Numbered from the stretch's first letter, positions 16,973 to 25,851 are shown. The stretch: 29,295 bases of DNA from JAGOJE01 sp964553715 (GCA_964553715.1 CAZKKY010000015.1:1-29295); one strand, 5' to 3'. Numbers and translations are program-made. The notes: a model not told the origin generated them from the sequence alone.

Positions 16973-17818
16973 ATGATAATAATTTCTTGTACTAGTAGTA
17001 TTGATCTCTCAACGAAAATCTCTAAGCTAGCCAATGCCGAATTATTGATTCCAAAAGTAAAATTTTTCAGCGCCTCTGAAATGCTGATAGAAATTCCAAA
17101 AAGCTGTAAAGATAGAGAAGTATACATAGTGCAGTCCTTATCTTATTCTGCTAATAATCAGATCATGGAATTAATGCTTACGGTAAATGCCGCAAGACGC
17201 TCTGGCGCTAGAAAAATTCACTTAATATTACCCTATCTTGCCTATAGCAGGCAAGATAAAGAATCTAGCTATTATTCATCTGTAGGAATGGAAGTAATAT
17301 CTACTATATTAAATACGTCAGGAATATCTAGTCTAATAACCATAGATATACATAATAAAAACTCTATTAGCCTTTTTAATATAGAGATAAAAAATATAAA
17401 CACATCACATTTAGTGGCATCCCAACCAAATAAGCTTATAGTTATGCCAGATAACGGTAGTAAGAAGCGTAGCAATTTAGAGCAAAATTTCATTTCTTTA
17501 GAGAAAATGAGGCATAATGATAATATATCATTCAAAATTTCACATGATATCTCAGGAATGGATTGTCTAATAATAGATGATATAATAGATAGCGGTAAGA
17601 CTTTGTGTATTGCAGCAGAGTTTTTGATTGCTCAAGGCGCAAAAAGTGTTGACGCATATGTAACGCACGCACTTTTTTCCGAAAAAACAGTAAGCATGAT
17701 TGATGAATCTGTGATCTCAAATCTTACTATCAGCAATAGCATAAAGCAAAAAATTATACCGAAAAATACAAAAATAATTGATATCTCAAACCTCATATAT
17801 CAAGCAATGAATAATTAA
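16973..17818 (+). CDS. prs: Short, divergent ribose-phosphate pyrophosphokinase (PRPP synthetase)
   Basis: PRPP synthetase joins ATP pyrophosphate to ribose 5-phosphate for nucleotide, His and Trp synthesis. Recognisable marks are VYIVQSLS, IMELMLTVNAARRSGA, the ATP-site LPYLAYSRQDK, TIDIHNKNS for the usual DLH motif, and the PRPP loop LIIDDIIDSGKT at about 200-210. It has 281 residues, about 30 fewer than the usual 310-315, and lacks the normal flexible loop after the RQDK motif. The start is near-leaderless: a TATAAT (16956-16961) lies 11 bases upstream and no Shine-Dalgarno site fits. An 11-codon frame with AAGG ahead (16960-16995) overlaps the start. Activity is plausible because the PRPP loop is intact, but this is a divergent member. 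yidD follows by 2 bases. Confidence 0.85.
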   Translation: MIIISCTSSIDLSTKISKLANAELLIPKVKFFSASEMLIEIPKSCKDREVYIVQSLSYSANNQIMELMLTVNAARRSGARKIHLILPYLAYSRQDKESSYYSSVGMEVISTILNTSGISSLITIDIHNKNSISLFNIEIKNINTSHLVASQPNKLIVMPDNGSKKRSNLEQNFISLEKMRHNDNISFKISHDISGMDCLIIDDIIDSGKTLCIAAEFLIAQGAKSVDAYVTHALFSEKTVSMIDESVISNLTISNSIKQKIIPKNTKIIDISNLIYQAMNN

Positions 17819-17820
17819 CC

Positions 17821-18030
17821 ATGATACAAAAAATCTTCATAATGATTATAAGACTTTATCAGATCTCCATTTCTCCTATGATAGGGAAAAATTGTAGATT
17901 CTATCCAACATGTTCAGAATATGGAATAATGGCTATTAAGAAGTTTGGTGTAGTAAGGGGGATATTTTTAATAGTAAAACGTATTTTAAAATGCCACCCA
18001 TTTCATAAAGGTGGTATAGATATTCCATAA
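17821..18030 (+). CDS. yidD: Membrane protein insertion efficiency factor YidD
   Basis: The product is 69 residues. YidD assists YidC/Sec-dependent membrane protein insertion at the inner face of the membrane. The signature CRFYPTCSEYG and the C-terminal KCHPFHKGGIDIP are both present with all three cysteines, and the N-terminal helix is amphipathic. It begins 2 bases after prs, so it is co-transcribed. Usually yidD lies between rnpA and yidC; here it is detached from that cluster. It ends 9 bases from the CCA end of the opposing tRNA-Glu gene. Confidence 0.95.
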   Translation: MIQKIFIMIIRLYQISISPMIGKNCRFYPTCSEYGIMAIKKFGVVRGIFLIVKRILKCHPFHKGGIDIP

Positions 18031-18039
18031 TAGAAAAGA

Positions 18040-18114
18040 TGGTGACCCCTACGGGAATCGAACCCGTGTTACCACCGTGAAAGGGTGATGTCCTAACCGC
18101 TAGACGAAGGGGCC
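18040..18114 (-). tRNA. trnE: tRNA-Glu (UUC)
   Basis: On the minus strand the acceptor arm GGCCCCT (18108-18114) pairs with AGGGGTC (18044-18050, one G-U pair). A discriminator A (18043) and an encoded CCA (18040-18042) follow. The anticodon loop CTTTCAC gives anticodon UUC, with stem TCACC/GGTGG. The T arm CGGGTTCGATTCCCG is intact. The sequence closely follows bacterial tRNA-Glu. It converges on yidD with a 9-base gap, so the yidD transcript probably reads into its antisense strand or ends within it. Confidence 0.97.
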
Positions 18115-18333
18115 ATAAAGAGTATTGCATCATAACATAGAAATATGTTTTTTATTAACACTCTTAAAGTGGTAGAGGTACTTATATACAATATCGTAGT
18201 ATTTTGCAAGAAATAATAAATGATATTAGGAAGTTTTTTCCTCAGACACTTTAGTGCATTTGAGTAAAATTTAACATTATGTAATAAAGCGAATGTATAT
18301 TTATGAATGAATGATGAATGGCTTTTTTATATA
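18115..18333. other. Intergenic region between tRNA-Glu and the EamA gene
   Basis: These 219 bases should hold the tRNA-Glu promoter and the end of the EamA transcript, both on the minus strand. I see only short A/T-rich inverted repeats and a small GAATGA-type iteration near 18304-18319. No ORF, RNA gene or convincing promoter is visible. Confidence 0.4.
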
Positions 18334-19218
18334 CTAAGCAAACTTCCTTTTCTTAGTAAGAACAAGAATATTACCTAGCACTACAAATATAAGGCCAAAA
18401 ATATCAGCTATAGACCAGATATATCCCTCCTTAACAGATGATATCACAAGAGCTATTAAAGGAGCTACAACCGTTGTATAACCAGCGAGTTCTGGACCTA
18501 TATTTTGTACAATTTTAAAATAGCAAATGAATGATATTATAGAAGCAAAAACTGCTAAATAAATAACAGCGCCCCAATAAGCTATATTATTTGGCAAGAT
18601 AAATTCTATCTTCTTTATAAATAAAGTATAGATTATCATTACTATAGCACCGTATATAGATGCTATAGCTGCAGATGGTATAATAGGAAGCCCCATATTA
18701 GTATTGCGCTTGCTTATAGTACCACCAAGAGAGAAAATCAACACTCCAATAGATGATAAAGCAATGCCCTCTATTACTTGTTCCTGAGTAGAAATATTAG
18801 ATAACTCATGCCAAAAAAATAAAGATAGACCCGATATTCCCACAAGAGCACCAAAAATAGTGTATATGCTAGGCCTTACATTAAAGAATATCCAATTATT
18901 CAAAATACTACAGAATCCGACAGATGAGAATATAACAGCTACCACACCTGAAACCATATAGTGAGATGCATTATATATGAAAAGGTAATGTAAAGAAAAC
19001 ATCGAAAGCCCCAGCAAGAACAAATAAATATGATCTAAAGCATTAAAACGAAGACTCAACTTTTTTATCTTACACCATAACACTAGGCCTGTAGCGCCTA
19101 TAATACCTCTATATACTATTGCAAGCTCATCAGGCGCTACACCTACTTGCATCTTAATTGCAAACCATGTTGTTCCCCAAATAAGCACAGTAGATACATA
19201 AAGAACTATGTTTTGCAT
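18334..19218 (-). CDS. EamA/DMT-family transporter
   Basis: The product is 294 residues with ten predicted hydrophobic segments arranged as two EamA repeats. The first starts VLIWGTTWFAIKMQVGVAPDELAIVYRG, a typical drug/metabolite transporter opening (WG...F...P......R). The second starts at about residue 150. Members export or import amino acids, nucleosides or other metabolites; this one's substrate cannot be read from sequence. Such permeases are common in intracellular Alphaproteobacteria. It is monocistronic and divergent from the EAL gene, with a promoter at 19296-19323. A purine-rich AAAGAAAA lies before the ATG. Confidence 0.9.
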   Translation of the reverse strand: MQNIVLYVSTVLIWGTTWFAIKMQVGVAPDELAIVYRGIIGATGLVLWCKIKKLSLRFNALDHIYLFLLGLSMFSLHYLFIYNASHYMVSGVVAVIFSSVGFCSILNNWIFFNVRPSIYTIFGALVGISGLSLFFWHELSNISTQEQVIEGIALSSIGVLIFSLGGTISKRNTNMGLPIIPSAAIASIYGAIVMIIYTLFIKKIEFILPNNIAYWGAVIYLAVFASIISFICYFKIVQNIGPELAGYTTVVAPLIALVISSVKEGYIWSIADIFGLIFVVLGNILVLTKKRKFA

Positions 19219-19295
19219 ATAATTTTCTTTTTTTAAGTATTTAAATAGATGTTTCTAGAAAAAATAATCAGTAAATTAGTACTTACTTATCACAC

Positions 19296-19323
19296 ATAAT
19301 ATAGCTTAAAAAAATCTTATCAA
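19296..19323 (-). promoter_or_regulatory. Promoter of the EamA gene
   Basis: On the minus strand TTGATA (19318-19323) is followed after 16 bases by TATTAT (19296-19301), giving a leader of about 70 bases before the ATG at 19218. Matches are 5 of 6 for each box. No operator-like element was seen over it. Confidence 0.4.
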
Positions 19324-19331
19324 TTAGATAC

Positions 19332-19360
19332 TTTACATAAACAAAGATTATAGCTACTAT
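19332..19360 (+). promoter_or_regulatory. Possible promoter of the EAL gene
   Basis: TTTACA (19332-19337) and TACTAT (19355-19360) are 17 bases apart, 60 bases before the ATG at 19420. It lies back to back with the EamA promoter. The region is so A/T-rich that chance matches are likely. Confidence 0.3.
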
Positions 19361-19419
19361 ATTTTCTATAATAATAAACAGTCCAGCCAATTACCTCCAA
19401 TTTGCTATAGAAACCTACT

Positions 19420-20649
19420 ATGCCAAAATCAGTTTCATCTAAATTATCAAAAATGCTGATTGATGCCTTTTATAAGGAACCCCAGCTAGACTCAATGAAA
19501 TTTTTTATCGTTAAAGTAACTAATTATGAATTATTATCTATTATGTTAGATAGAAATATACTAGAGTCTATTATAATGGAGTGTAGAACAGTTATATGTA
19601 ATACTTTAGTGACACTTGATGAAAATTATCATTATGACACAATAGTTTGTGACCAATACATAGTATTTTCTTCTGGTCATAAAATATCTCAAGCAGCTGA
19701 AAAATTAGCTTTTCTATTGTATAACTCCCTACAACTTCATATATTTTCTGCAAATCCCTCGAGTATTTTAGAGTACAAAATCTCTAGTTTTAAAATTTCT
19801 GGTAATATCTTAGAGGATAACAAAACAATCCAGAATATACTTACTGAACTTGTTTTAAAAGATCATAACGGGTTTTACGTACCTTTTAACTCTTGGTCTA
19901 TTGAAAAGCTAGAAACTGACTCTAACAATATAATAAGGTTTAAAAAAGCCCTGATAGACAATTCAATTTCTTTCGCATATCAGCCTATAATTGATAGGAT
20001 AACAGGAGAAGTACCATATTACGAATGTCTTTTACGTATCCCTGAACATAAAATAGACAGGGCATCTGCAGGACCTTATATCATACTCTCTGAAAATATT
20101 GGACTAAATAACATATTAGACCAAATAGTCCTAAAAATGGCGATAACAGAACTTGAGGCCGCAAAAGACATACACCTTGCTATTAATATCTCAAACTCTG
20201 GTATTTTAGATAATAATTTAAAAGAACTTGCTTTATCTATGCTTTCAGATAGAAGCATAGCTGAGAGACTAATAATAGAAGTTACAGAAACATCATTAAA
20301 CATTGATTTCGATAAAACGAAAGACTTTTTAGATGCAATACGTCTTTGTGGATGTAAGATAGCATTAGATGATTTTGGAGCTGGATTTACATCTTTTAAG
20401 CAACTTCAAAAACTTCCTCTTGATATAATAAAAATTGATGGTAGCTTCATCAAGAGTATAATATTAAACGATAGCAGCAAATTTTTAGTCAAAGCTTTGA
20501 TAGAGCTGGCAATGAAACTAGGAGCCAAAACAGTTGCAGAATTTGTAGAAAATGCAGAAATAGCAAAATTTTTACTTGATGTAGAAATAGATTATATGCA
20601 AGGAAATTTCTTTTCTCCTGCAATGAACCAAAGGTTATGGAATAAGTAA
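19420..20649 (+). CDS. Degenerate GGDEF + EAL protein, probable cyclic-di-GMP phosphodiesterase
   Basis: The product is 409 residues. Residues about 25-125 look like a worn GGDEF domain: FFIVKVTNYELL at the start and VCDQYIVFS where GGDEF should be, so no cyclase activity is expected. Residues about 170-405 are an EAL domain. The residues needed for Mg2+ binding and hydrolysis appear retained: Glu202 (ECL for EAL), Asn256 (NIS), Glu287 (EVTET), Asp317-Asp318 (DDFGAG), Lys338 (IKID), Glu374 (AEFVE) and Gln394 (MQG). There is no signal peptide or membrane segment, so it is cytosolic. Nothing in the window makes c-di-GMP. It may form the head of a transcript with sdhE-mfd-murD (46-base gap). Activity is likely but inferred from motifs. 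Confidence 0.9.
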   Translation: MPKSVSSKLSKMLIDAFYKEPQLDSMKFFIVKVTNYELLSIMLDRNILESIIMECRTVICNTLVTLDENYHYDTIVCDQYIVFSSGHKISQAAEKLAFLLYNSLQLHIFSANPSSILEYKISSFKISGNILEDNKTIQNILTELVLKDHNGFYVPFNSWSIEKLETDSNNIIRFKKALIDNSISFAYQPIIDRITGEVPYYECLLRIPEHKIDRASAGPYIILSENIGLNNILDQIVLKMAITELEAAKDIHLAINISNSGILDNNLKELALSMLSDRSIAERLIIEVTETSLNIDFDKTKDFLDAIRLCGCKIALDDFGAGFTSFKQLQKLPLDIIKIDGSFIKSIILNDSSKFLVKALIELAMKLGAKTVAEFVENAEIAKFLLDVEIDYMQGNFFSPAMNQRLWNK

Positions 20650-20695
20650 AGAGCCCGGTATCAAATTATGTTAATTAGTATTTTATGGTGGTATT

Positions 20696-20956
20696 TTGAA
20701 TTCTAAATATGATTATTTAAGAAAAAAATTGCTGTATCAAAGCAATCATCGTGGATGCAAAGAAACTGACCTATTGCTAGGTAAATTTGCAAGTGTCTAT
20801 CTTAATGAAATGAGCTACCAAGAATTAGAGGCTTATGATATAGTCTTAAGCCAAACAGATGCTGACATCGTATCTTGGGTTATGGGCCATAGCCCTATAC
20901 CTCAAGATCTGGAAAGCGATATAATGACTAAATTGTTAAATCTCTCAAAGATATGA
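20696..20956 (+). CDS. sdhE: FAD assembly factor SdhE (DUF339)
   Basis: The product is 86 residues. SdhE helps attach FAD covalently to succinate dehydrogenase flavoprotein. The family block RKKLLYQSNHRGCKETDLLL is complete, with RGxxE as RGCKE where RGMKE is usual, followed by LGKFA and the Y-D-WV segment. The start is TTG at 20696-20698, preceded by GGTGG; no in-frame ATG or GTG lies upstream. The stop overlaps the mfd ATG by 4 bases (ATGA), so they are translationally coupled. The sdhE-mfd pair is a frequent alphaproteobacterial arrangement (often recG-sdhE-mfd); recG is absent here, replaced by the EAL gene. Confidence 0.92.
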   Translation: MNSKYDYLRKKLLYQSNHRGCKETDLLLGKFASVYLNEMSYQELEAYDIVLSQTDADIVSWVMGHSPIPQDLESDIMTKLLNLSKI

Positions 20957-23900
20957 ATAAAATTTCTATCCCTTTATGTGCTGCAGCACATTATATATGT
21001 AATAAAATTAAATCACATAATGGCGATATACTATTTGCTCTTCATAATGAAGAAACCGCTTTATTATACTACCAGCAAATTAAATTCTTTAGTCCGGAAA
21101 TTCCTATTTACTATTTTCCATCCTGGGATAGTTTACCATATGATAGAGTTTCACCATCTGCAGACGTACTTGCTTCAAGAGCTAGGATTCTTTCTATACT
21201 GTCAAAAGGCGGACAAAATAAGATAGTTATTACAAGTAGTACTAATCTGGTACAAAAATTACCACGTAAAGATATTTTCTTAGATAGTACAATTCAAATT
21301 ACTAAAGGACAAAATATATCACAAGATCACATATCTATGCTACTAATAAAAAATGGATTTATTAGGGCTGGTGCAGCAGATGATCCTGGTGAATTCTCTA
21401 TAAAAGGTGAAATAATAGATATAGTAACTGCAACGAATACAGGATATAGAATCAATTTCTCTTGGGATAAAATAGAAAGGATAAAGTTATTCGATCCATT
21501 AACTCAGATCTCTAGCGATGAAATAAATGAATTTCACATATATCCTGCTAGCGAATTTATATTAAATGAACATACAATTGCAAATTTTAAATCTGGATTT
21601 TTGAAAAACTTTGGAGTAAATCACTCTAGAAACCCATTATATTTAAGTGTTTCTGAAGCAAGAATCTCTTCATCTGTAGAACATCTTTTGCCTTTATTAT
21701 ATGACGAAATGGTATTTTTAGGAGAGTATCTAAATAACCCATATATTATTTTAGACCCATTATCTAATCAGGCTATTTTAGAAAAAGAAAATGAAATTGC
21801 AGATTTTTATAGATCCCGTCTAGAAGTAAATAAAACACAAATCACCAGTTTTTACCCTGCTCTTCCATCTAATTATCTTTATTTGAAAGCAACGGAAGTA
21901 GAAAATATTATAAGCAATGGATATGTAATTAAAAATGAAGATTCCTCAGAGTATAAAATACTACCAAATTTTTACCTCTCTAGCATCCAAAATAAGCGCC
22001 CTGTAATAGATTTACTTACAGAAACTTTAGCAAAACATATGGATAAAAAAATCATGTTTTGTGCTGCAAGTTTAAGTAGTTCAGAAAGGATTAAAAGCAT
22101 TTTATCCACAGAAGGATTTAAAGATTTCGATATTCAGATATTACCTTTAGAATCAAGCTTTGCTACTTCTAATAATCTATTTTTAAGTCAATATGATATT
22201 TTAGGAGCTAAATACTCCAATCAGAATAAATCTAAGAGAAATGAAAGAAAGTTAAAAAACATATTTACAGAGCTTGAAAATCTTACTGAGGGCGAGTTCA
22301 TCTCTCATAATGAACATGGTATAGGTATGTTTATGGGAATAGAGACCTTATTCATATCTGGCTATCCTCATGATTGTGTTAAAATATTATACGCAAATAA
22401 TAACAAGTTATATATACCTATAGAAAATTTAGATGAAATTAAAAGATATGGAAGTGACGATGCAAAGCTTGATAGCCTAGGTAGCACTTCATGGCAGAAG
22501 AGAAAAGCCAAAATCAAAGAACGTATTAGTGCTTTAACAGAGCAATTAATGAAGCTTGCTGCTATTAGGAAAGTCAAAAAAAGTGACCCAGTCATTATTA
22601 CTGAAGAATATGAAAAATTTGCATCAGAATTTCCATATAACGAAACAGATGATCAGTTAAATGCTATTGAAAACATAAAAGAGGATCTTCTTTCTTGCCA
22701 TCCAATGGATAGGTTAATTTGTGGAGACGTAGGATTTGGTAAAACAGAAATAGCTATGAGGGGCGCCTTCCTTGTTGCAAACCACGGCAAACAAGTTGCT
22801 GTGATTGCTCCTACAACAATTCTATGCAGGCAGCATTATATAAGCTTCATGGAAAGATTTCGTAACACTGGGCTTAAAATTAGACAATTATCACGCCTTA
22901 CGCGCTCATCTGAAATTAAAAAAATAAAACAAGAGATAGAATCTGGAGATATAGATATAATAATTGGTACACATGCATTACTTGCAAATGATATCAAATT
23001 CAATAATCTTGGAATGGTAATTGTAGATGAGGAACAAAGATTTGGTGTTGCTCAGAAAGAAAAACTGAAAGAACTAAAAGCTGGCGTTCATATACTCACT
23101 CTGTCTGCAACTCCTATTCCTAGAACATTACAGATGTCTTTGATAGGTTTAAAAGATTTAAGTTTTATTACCACACCACCTGTTGATAGGCTTGCAGTGC
23201 GTACATCTGTTATTTCTTATGATCCTCTCATTATAAGAGATGCATTGCTCCGTGAACATTTTAGAGGTGGGAGGAGTTTTTACGTATCTCCTAAAATAAA
23301 AGATCTGGAAGAGATAGAATCTAATCTAAAATCTCTTGTGCCAGAGCTTACTTACCGTATAGCACATGGGAAAATGCCCCCTTCTGCAATAGATGAAATA
23401 ATGGGAGATTTTTATGATGGTAAGTTTGATATCCTGCTTTGTACTACAATTATTGAATCTGGCATAGATATTCCTGCTGCTGGTACAATTATAATAAATA
23501 AAGCTGAATATCTTGGACTTAGCCAGCTATATCAGCTAAGAGGTAGAGTTGGCCGTAGCAAATCTAGAGGATATGCTTATCTTTCTGTATCAAGTATTAA
23601 AAATAGTACTAAAAACGCACTCAAGCGACTTCATATTATGCAAAATGTAGATTCATTAGGCGCAGGTTTTGCAATAGCAAGCCATGATATGGATATTAGA
23701 GGCTTTGGAAATTTAATAGGTGATGAACAATCAGGACATGTAAAAGAGGTTGGGGTTGAATTATATCAAGATATGCTAAGCGAGGCTATAAATAAAATAA
23801 AATCTGAAGAGCCTATCGAAGATGATGTAAACCCTTCTATTAATATTGGACTTTCTATATCTATCCCTGAATCATATATAGGAGATAAATCTCTTAGAAT

Positions 23901-24261
23901 AGGTTTATATCGCAGAATAAGTGCTTTATCTTCGAAAGATGAGTTAGAACTGTTTAGAGATGAGCTAATAGACCGTTTCGGCCCTATTCCTTTAGAAGTA
24001 GAAAATCTTATATCTATTATTGAGATAAAGCAACTTTGTAAAAAACTACATATACAAACTTTAGATTCTGGACCTAATGGATTTGTAATAAAATTTAGAG
24101 ATGGGCATGACCCTCGCGATTTAGTTATGAACTTTGTTTTAAACAATCCAAAACACGCAAAAATTAGACCAGATAATAAATTTGTAGTTTTTAAAAAACT
24201 TAGTAATGATAATATAGTATTTGAAACTATCAATTTATTTAAAGCATTAGAAGTCAATTAA
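20953..24261 (+). CDS. mfd: Transcription-repair coupling factor Mfd
   Basis: The product is 1102 residues, close to the usual 1150. Mfd pushes stalled RNA polymerase off lesions and recruits UvrA. The N-terminal UvrB-like module (about 1-340) includes the FPSWDSLPYDRVSPS segment. The polymerase-interacting domain (about 440-510) contains GEFISHNEHGIGMFMGIE. The RecG-type helicase core has Walker A GDVGFGKT at 591-598, DEEQRFG, SATPIPRTLQMSL and RGRVGRSKSRGYAYL. The C-terminal regulatory domain is present. It begins in the sdhE stop and is followed 11 bases later by murD. Retention of Mfd suggests nucleotide excision repair is kept. Confidence 0.97.
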   Translation: MNKISIPLCAAAHYICNKIKSHNGDILFALHNEETALLYYQQIKFFSPEIPIYYFPSWDSLPYDRVSPSADVLASRARILSILSKGGQNKIVITSSTNLVQKLPRKDIFLDSTIQITKGQNISQDHISMLLIKNGFIRAGAADDPGEFSIKGEIIDIVTATNTGYRINFSWDKIERIKLFDPLTQISSDEINEFHIYPASEFILNEHTIANFKSGFLKNFGVNHSRNPLYLSVSEARISSSVEHLLPLLYDEMVFLGEYLNNPYIILDPLSNQAILEKENEIADFYRSRLEVNKTQITSFYPALPSNYLYLKATEVENIISNGYVIKNEDSSEYKILPNFYLSSIQNKRPVIDLLTETLAKHMDKKIMFCAASLSSSERIKSILSTEGFKDFDIQILPLESSFATSNNLFLSQYDILGAKYSNQNKSKRNERKLKNIFTELENLTEGEFISHNEHGIGMFMGIETLFISGYPHDCVKILYANNNKLYIPIENLDEIKRYGSDDAKLDSLGSTSWQKRKAKIKERISALTEQLMKLAAIRKVKKSDPVIITEEYEKFASEFPYNETDDQLNAIENIKEDLLSCHPMDRLICGDVGFGKTEIAMRGAFLVANHGKQVAVIAPTTILCRQHYISFMERFRNTGLKIRQLSRLTRSSEIKKIKQEIESGDIDIIIGTHALLANDIKFNNLGMVIVDEEQRFGVAQKEKLKELKAGVHILTLSATPIPRTLQMSLIGLKDLSFITTPPVDRLAVRTSVISYDPLIIRDALLREHFRGGRSFYVSPKIKDLEEIESNLKSLVPELTYRIAHGKMPPSAIDEIMGDFYDGKFDILLCTTIIESGIDIPAAGTIIINKAEYLGLSQLYQLRGRVGRSKSRGYAYLSVSSIKNSTKNALKRLHIMQNVDSLGAGFAIASHDMDIRGFGNLIGDEQSGHVKEVGVELYQDMLSEAINKIKSEEPIEDDVNPSINIGLSISIPESYIGDKSLRIGLYRRISALSSKDELELFRDELIDRFGPIPLEVENLISIIEIKQLCKKLHIQTLDSGPNGFVIKFRDGHDPRDLVMNFVLNNPKHAKIRPDNKFVVFKKLSNDNIVFETINLFKALEVN

Positions 24262-24272
24262 GGCAATTAAAA

Positions 24273-25556
24273 ATGAAAAATAAATCTATAGGAATATTCG
24301 GCCTTGCAAAAACTGGAACATCCGCTTACGAATATTTAACGGACTCAAATAAAGTAGTTTGTTTTGATGATTCTGCGAAGAATATAGATTCATTTATTAC
24401 AAAATTTGGCTCATCTGCTATTAAAGATATAGATAATCCTTGCTGGACTAATCTTGATTATATAATCCTCAGTCCGGGCGTACCAATATCTTTTCCAAAA
24501 CCACATAAGATAGTTGAAATAGCATCCTCACACAATATTCCTTTGATCTCTGATATAGACGTATTATATCTAACAAATAGAGAAAGTTTTTATATAGCAA
24601 TTACAGGTACTAATGGAAAAAGTACTACTACCTCTCTTATAGGCCATATATTATCTGATGCTAATTATGCAGTTGCTGGCAATATCGGGATCCCTGCCCT
24701 TTCTGTTAGAGGGAGGCCAGGATATATATTAGAGCTTTCATCCTACCAATTAGATATAACAACATTTTTTAAGCCTAATATAGCAGTTCTACTAAACATC
24801 ACTAAAGACCATATAGATAGACATGGTTCTTTTGAAAAATATATAGAAGCAAAAAAGAAAATTTTTGGCAATCTTGGTCCTAATGACTTTCTTGTAATAG
24901 CTATTGATAACCCTATTTCTAATCATATTTATAATGAAATTAAATTAGATGCTCCATTCCAAATCCGTAGTGTTTCTACTAAGGAACATCATTTAAATAT
25001 TCCATATAATATATATCTACAAGGAAAGCATAATTTAGAAAATATTTTAGTCTCAGTAGAGGTAGCCAAAATATTAGGTTACAAGGAAGAATATATACTA
25101 AAAAAAATTGAAAGCTTTGTAGGATTAAAACATAGAATGGAATTTGTTAGAACATATCAAAATATAGATTTCTATAATGACAGCAAAGCAACAAATGCAG
25201 ATTCAGCATCTAAATCTTTATCAGCACTTGAAAATATATATTGGATAGCTGGAGGAGTTAGTAAAGAAGGAGGAATAAACTCTTTAGATAAATCATTATT
25301 TCAAAAAATTAAAAAAGCATATTTAATAGGTGAATCTAAGGAAGAATTTGCTAATACTTTAAAAACACATGGTGTGGATTTTATTTTATGCAATAATCTT
25401 GAAGATGCATTACAAAAATCTTTCCTAGATGCTAAAAATGATAGCGCAAATAAAGTAAATTTATTACTAGCACCAGCTGCCGCATCTTTTGATCAGTTTA
25501 AAGACTTCGAAGAGCGAGGAGAAATATTTACTAAGCTTGTGATGGATATTATATAA
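24273..25556 (+). CDS. murD: UDP-N-acetylmuramoyl-L-alanine--D-glutamate ligase
   Basis: Cytoplasmic ATP-dependent ligase that adds D-Glu to UDP-MurNAc-L-Ala. The product is 427 residues against 438 in E. coli. It has the UDP-binding N-terminal fold (GIFGLAKTGTSAYEYL), the P-loop TGTNGKSTTTSL at about 110-120, ELSSYQLD, the Mur ligase motif LNITKDHIDRHGSFEKY, and DSKATNADSASKSL in the C-terminal domain. It is separated from the usual dcw cluster and sits at the end of sdhE-mfd-murD. With the LD-carboxypeptidase it suggests that the organism makes and recycles peptidoglycan. The last native-looking gene before the composition change. Confidence 0.97.
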   Translation: MKNKSIGIFGLAKTGTSAYEYLTDSNKVVCFDDSAKNIDSFITKFGSSAIKDIDNPCWTNLDYIILSPGVPISFPKPHKIVEIASSHNIPLISDIDVLYLTNRESFYIAITGTNGKSTTTSLIGHILSDANYAVAGNIGIPALSVRGRPGYILELSSYQLDITTFFKPNIAVLLNITKDHIDRHGSFEKYIEAKKKIFGNLGPNDFLVIAIDNPISNHIYNEIKLDAPFQIRSVSTKEHHLNIPYNIYLQGKHNLENILVSVEVAKILGYKEEYILKKIESFVGLKHRMEFVRTYQNIDFYNDSKATNADSASKSLSALENIYWIAGGVSKEGGINSLDKSLFQKIKKAYLIGESKEEFANTLKTHGVDFILCNNLEDALQKSFLDAKNDSANKVNLLLAPAAASFDQFKDFEERGEIFTKLVMDII

Positions 25557-25851
25557 AACTAGCATAATAATTGTTGATATTTTTAGCAGGTAGTATAAAG
25601 AGTAAATGGTCTTTGATAGAAGAATAAGACAATGATATATATCAGCTCGAAGTAAGTAGATATAAAAATATCTTTAAAACTCAATAAACTGTGTTATGGC
25701 AAGTGCTGAGCTGAGCAGGCAACAATACTGTTTAAAGCTTTCCAAATTATTTTGTCAGAAATTCTTCTCAATTGATGATTTTTGATTTAAAGGACTGAGT
25801 TCAACATAAACTTTTCTAGGGATTGTAAATATTATTTACTTCAAGCTGGGG
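25557..25851. other. Intergenic boundary region between murD and the accessory segment
   Basis: These 295 bases mark the change from very A/T-rich housekeeping genes to more G/C-rich accessory genes. There is a 29-codon ATG frame (25696-25785) with no recognised homology, and a perfect odd palindrome GTAAATATTATTTAC (25825-25839) just beyond the aminotransferase stop. I see no tRNA end, transposase or clear attachment repeat. It may be the scar of an insertion, but the sequence does not prove it. Confidence 0.4.
25825..25839 (-). terminator. Palindrome downstream of the aminotransferase gene
   Basis: GTAAATA (25825-25831) and TATTTAC (25833-25839) are perfect reverse complements around one base, 13 bases past the aminotransferase stop on the minus strand. 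A one-base loop cannot form as an RNA hairpin without opening pairs, so it may be a protein site rather than a terminator. Confidence 0.2.

Noticed and set aside
18304..18319. Short GAATGA iterations as a repeat array
   Set aside because: They are too few and irregular, and not spaced like CRISPR or a microsatellite of note.
23766..24257. 163-codon minus-strand frame over the end of mfd
   Set aside because: It is antisense to the conserved Mfd C-terminal domain. Its Ser/Ile/Leu-rich translation reflects the complementary codon pattern of mfd, not a protein.
25557..25851. Attachment site or IS remnant at the accessory segment boundary
   Set aside because: I found no tRNA end, no matching direct repeat at the right side (which lies beyond the window) and no terminal inverted repeats.
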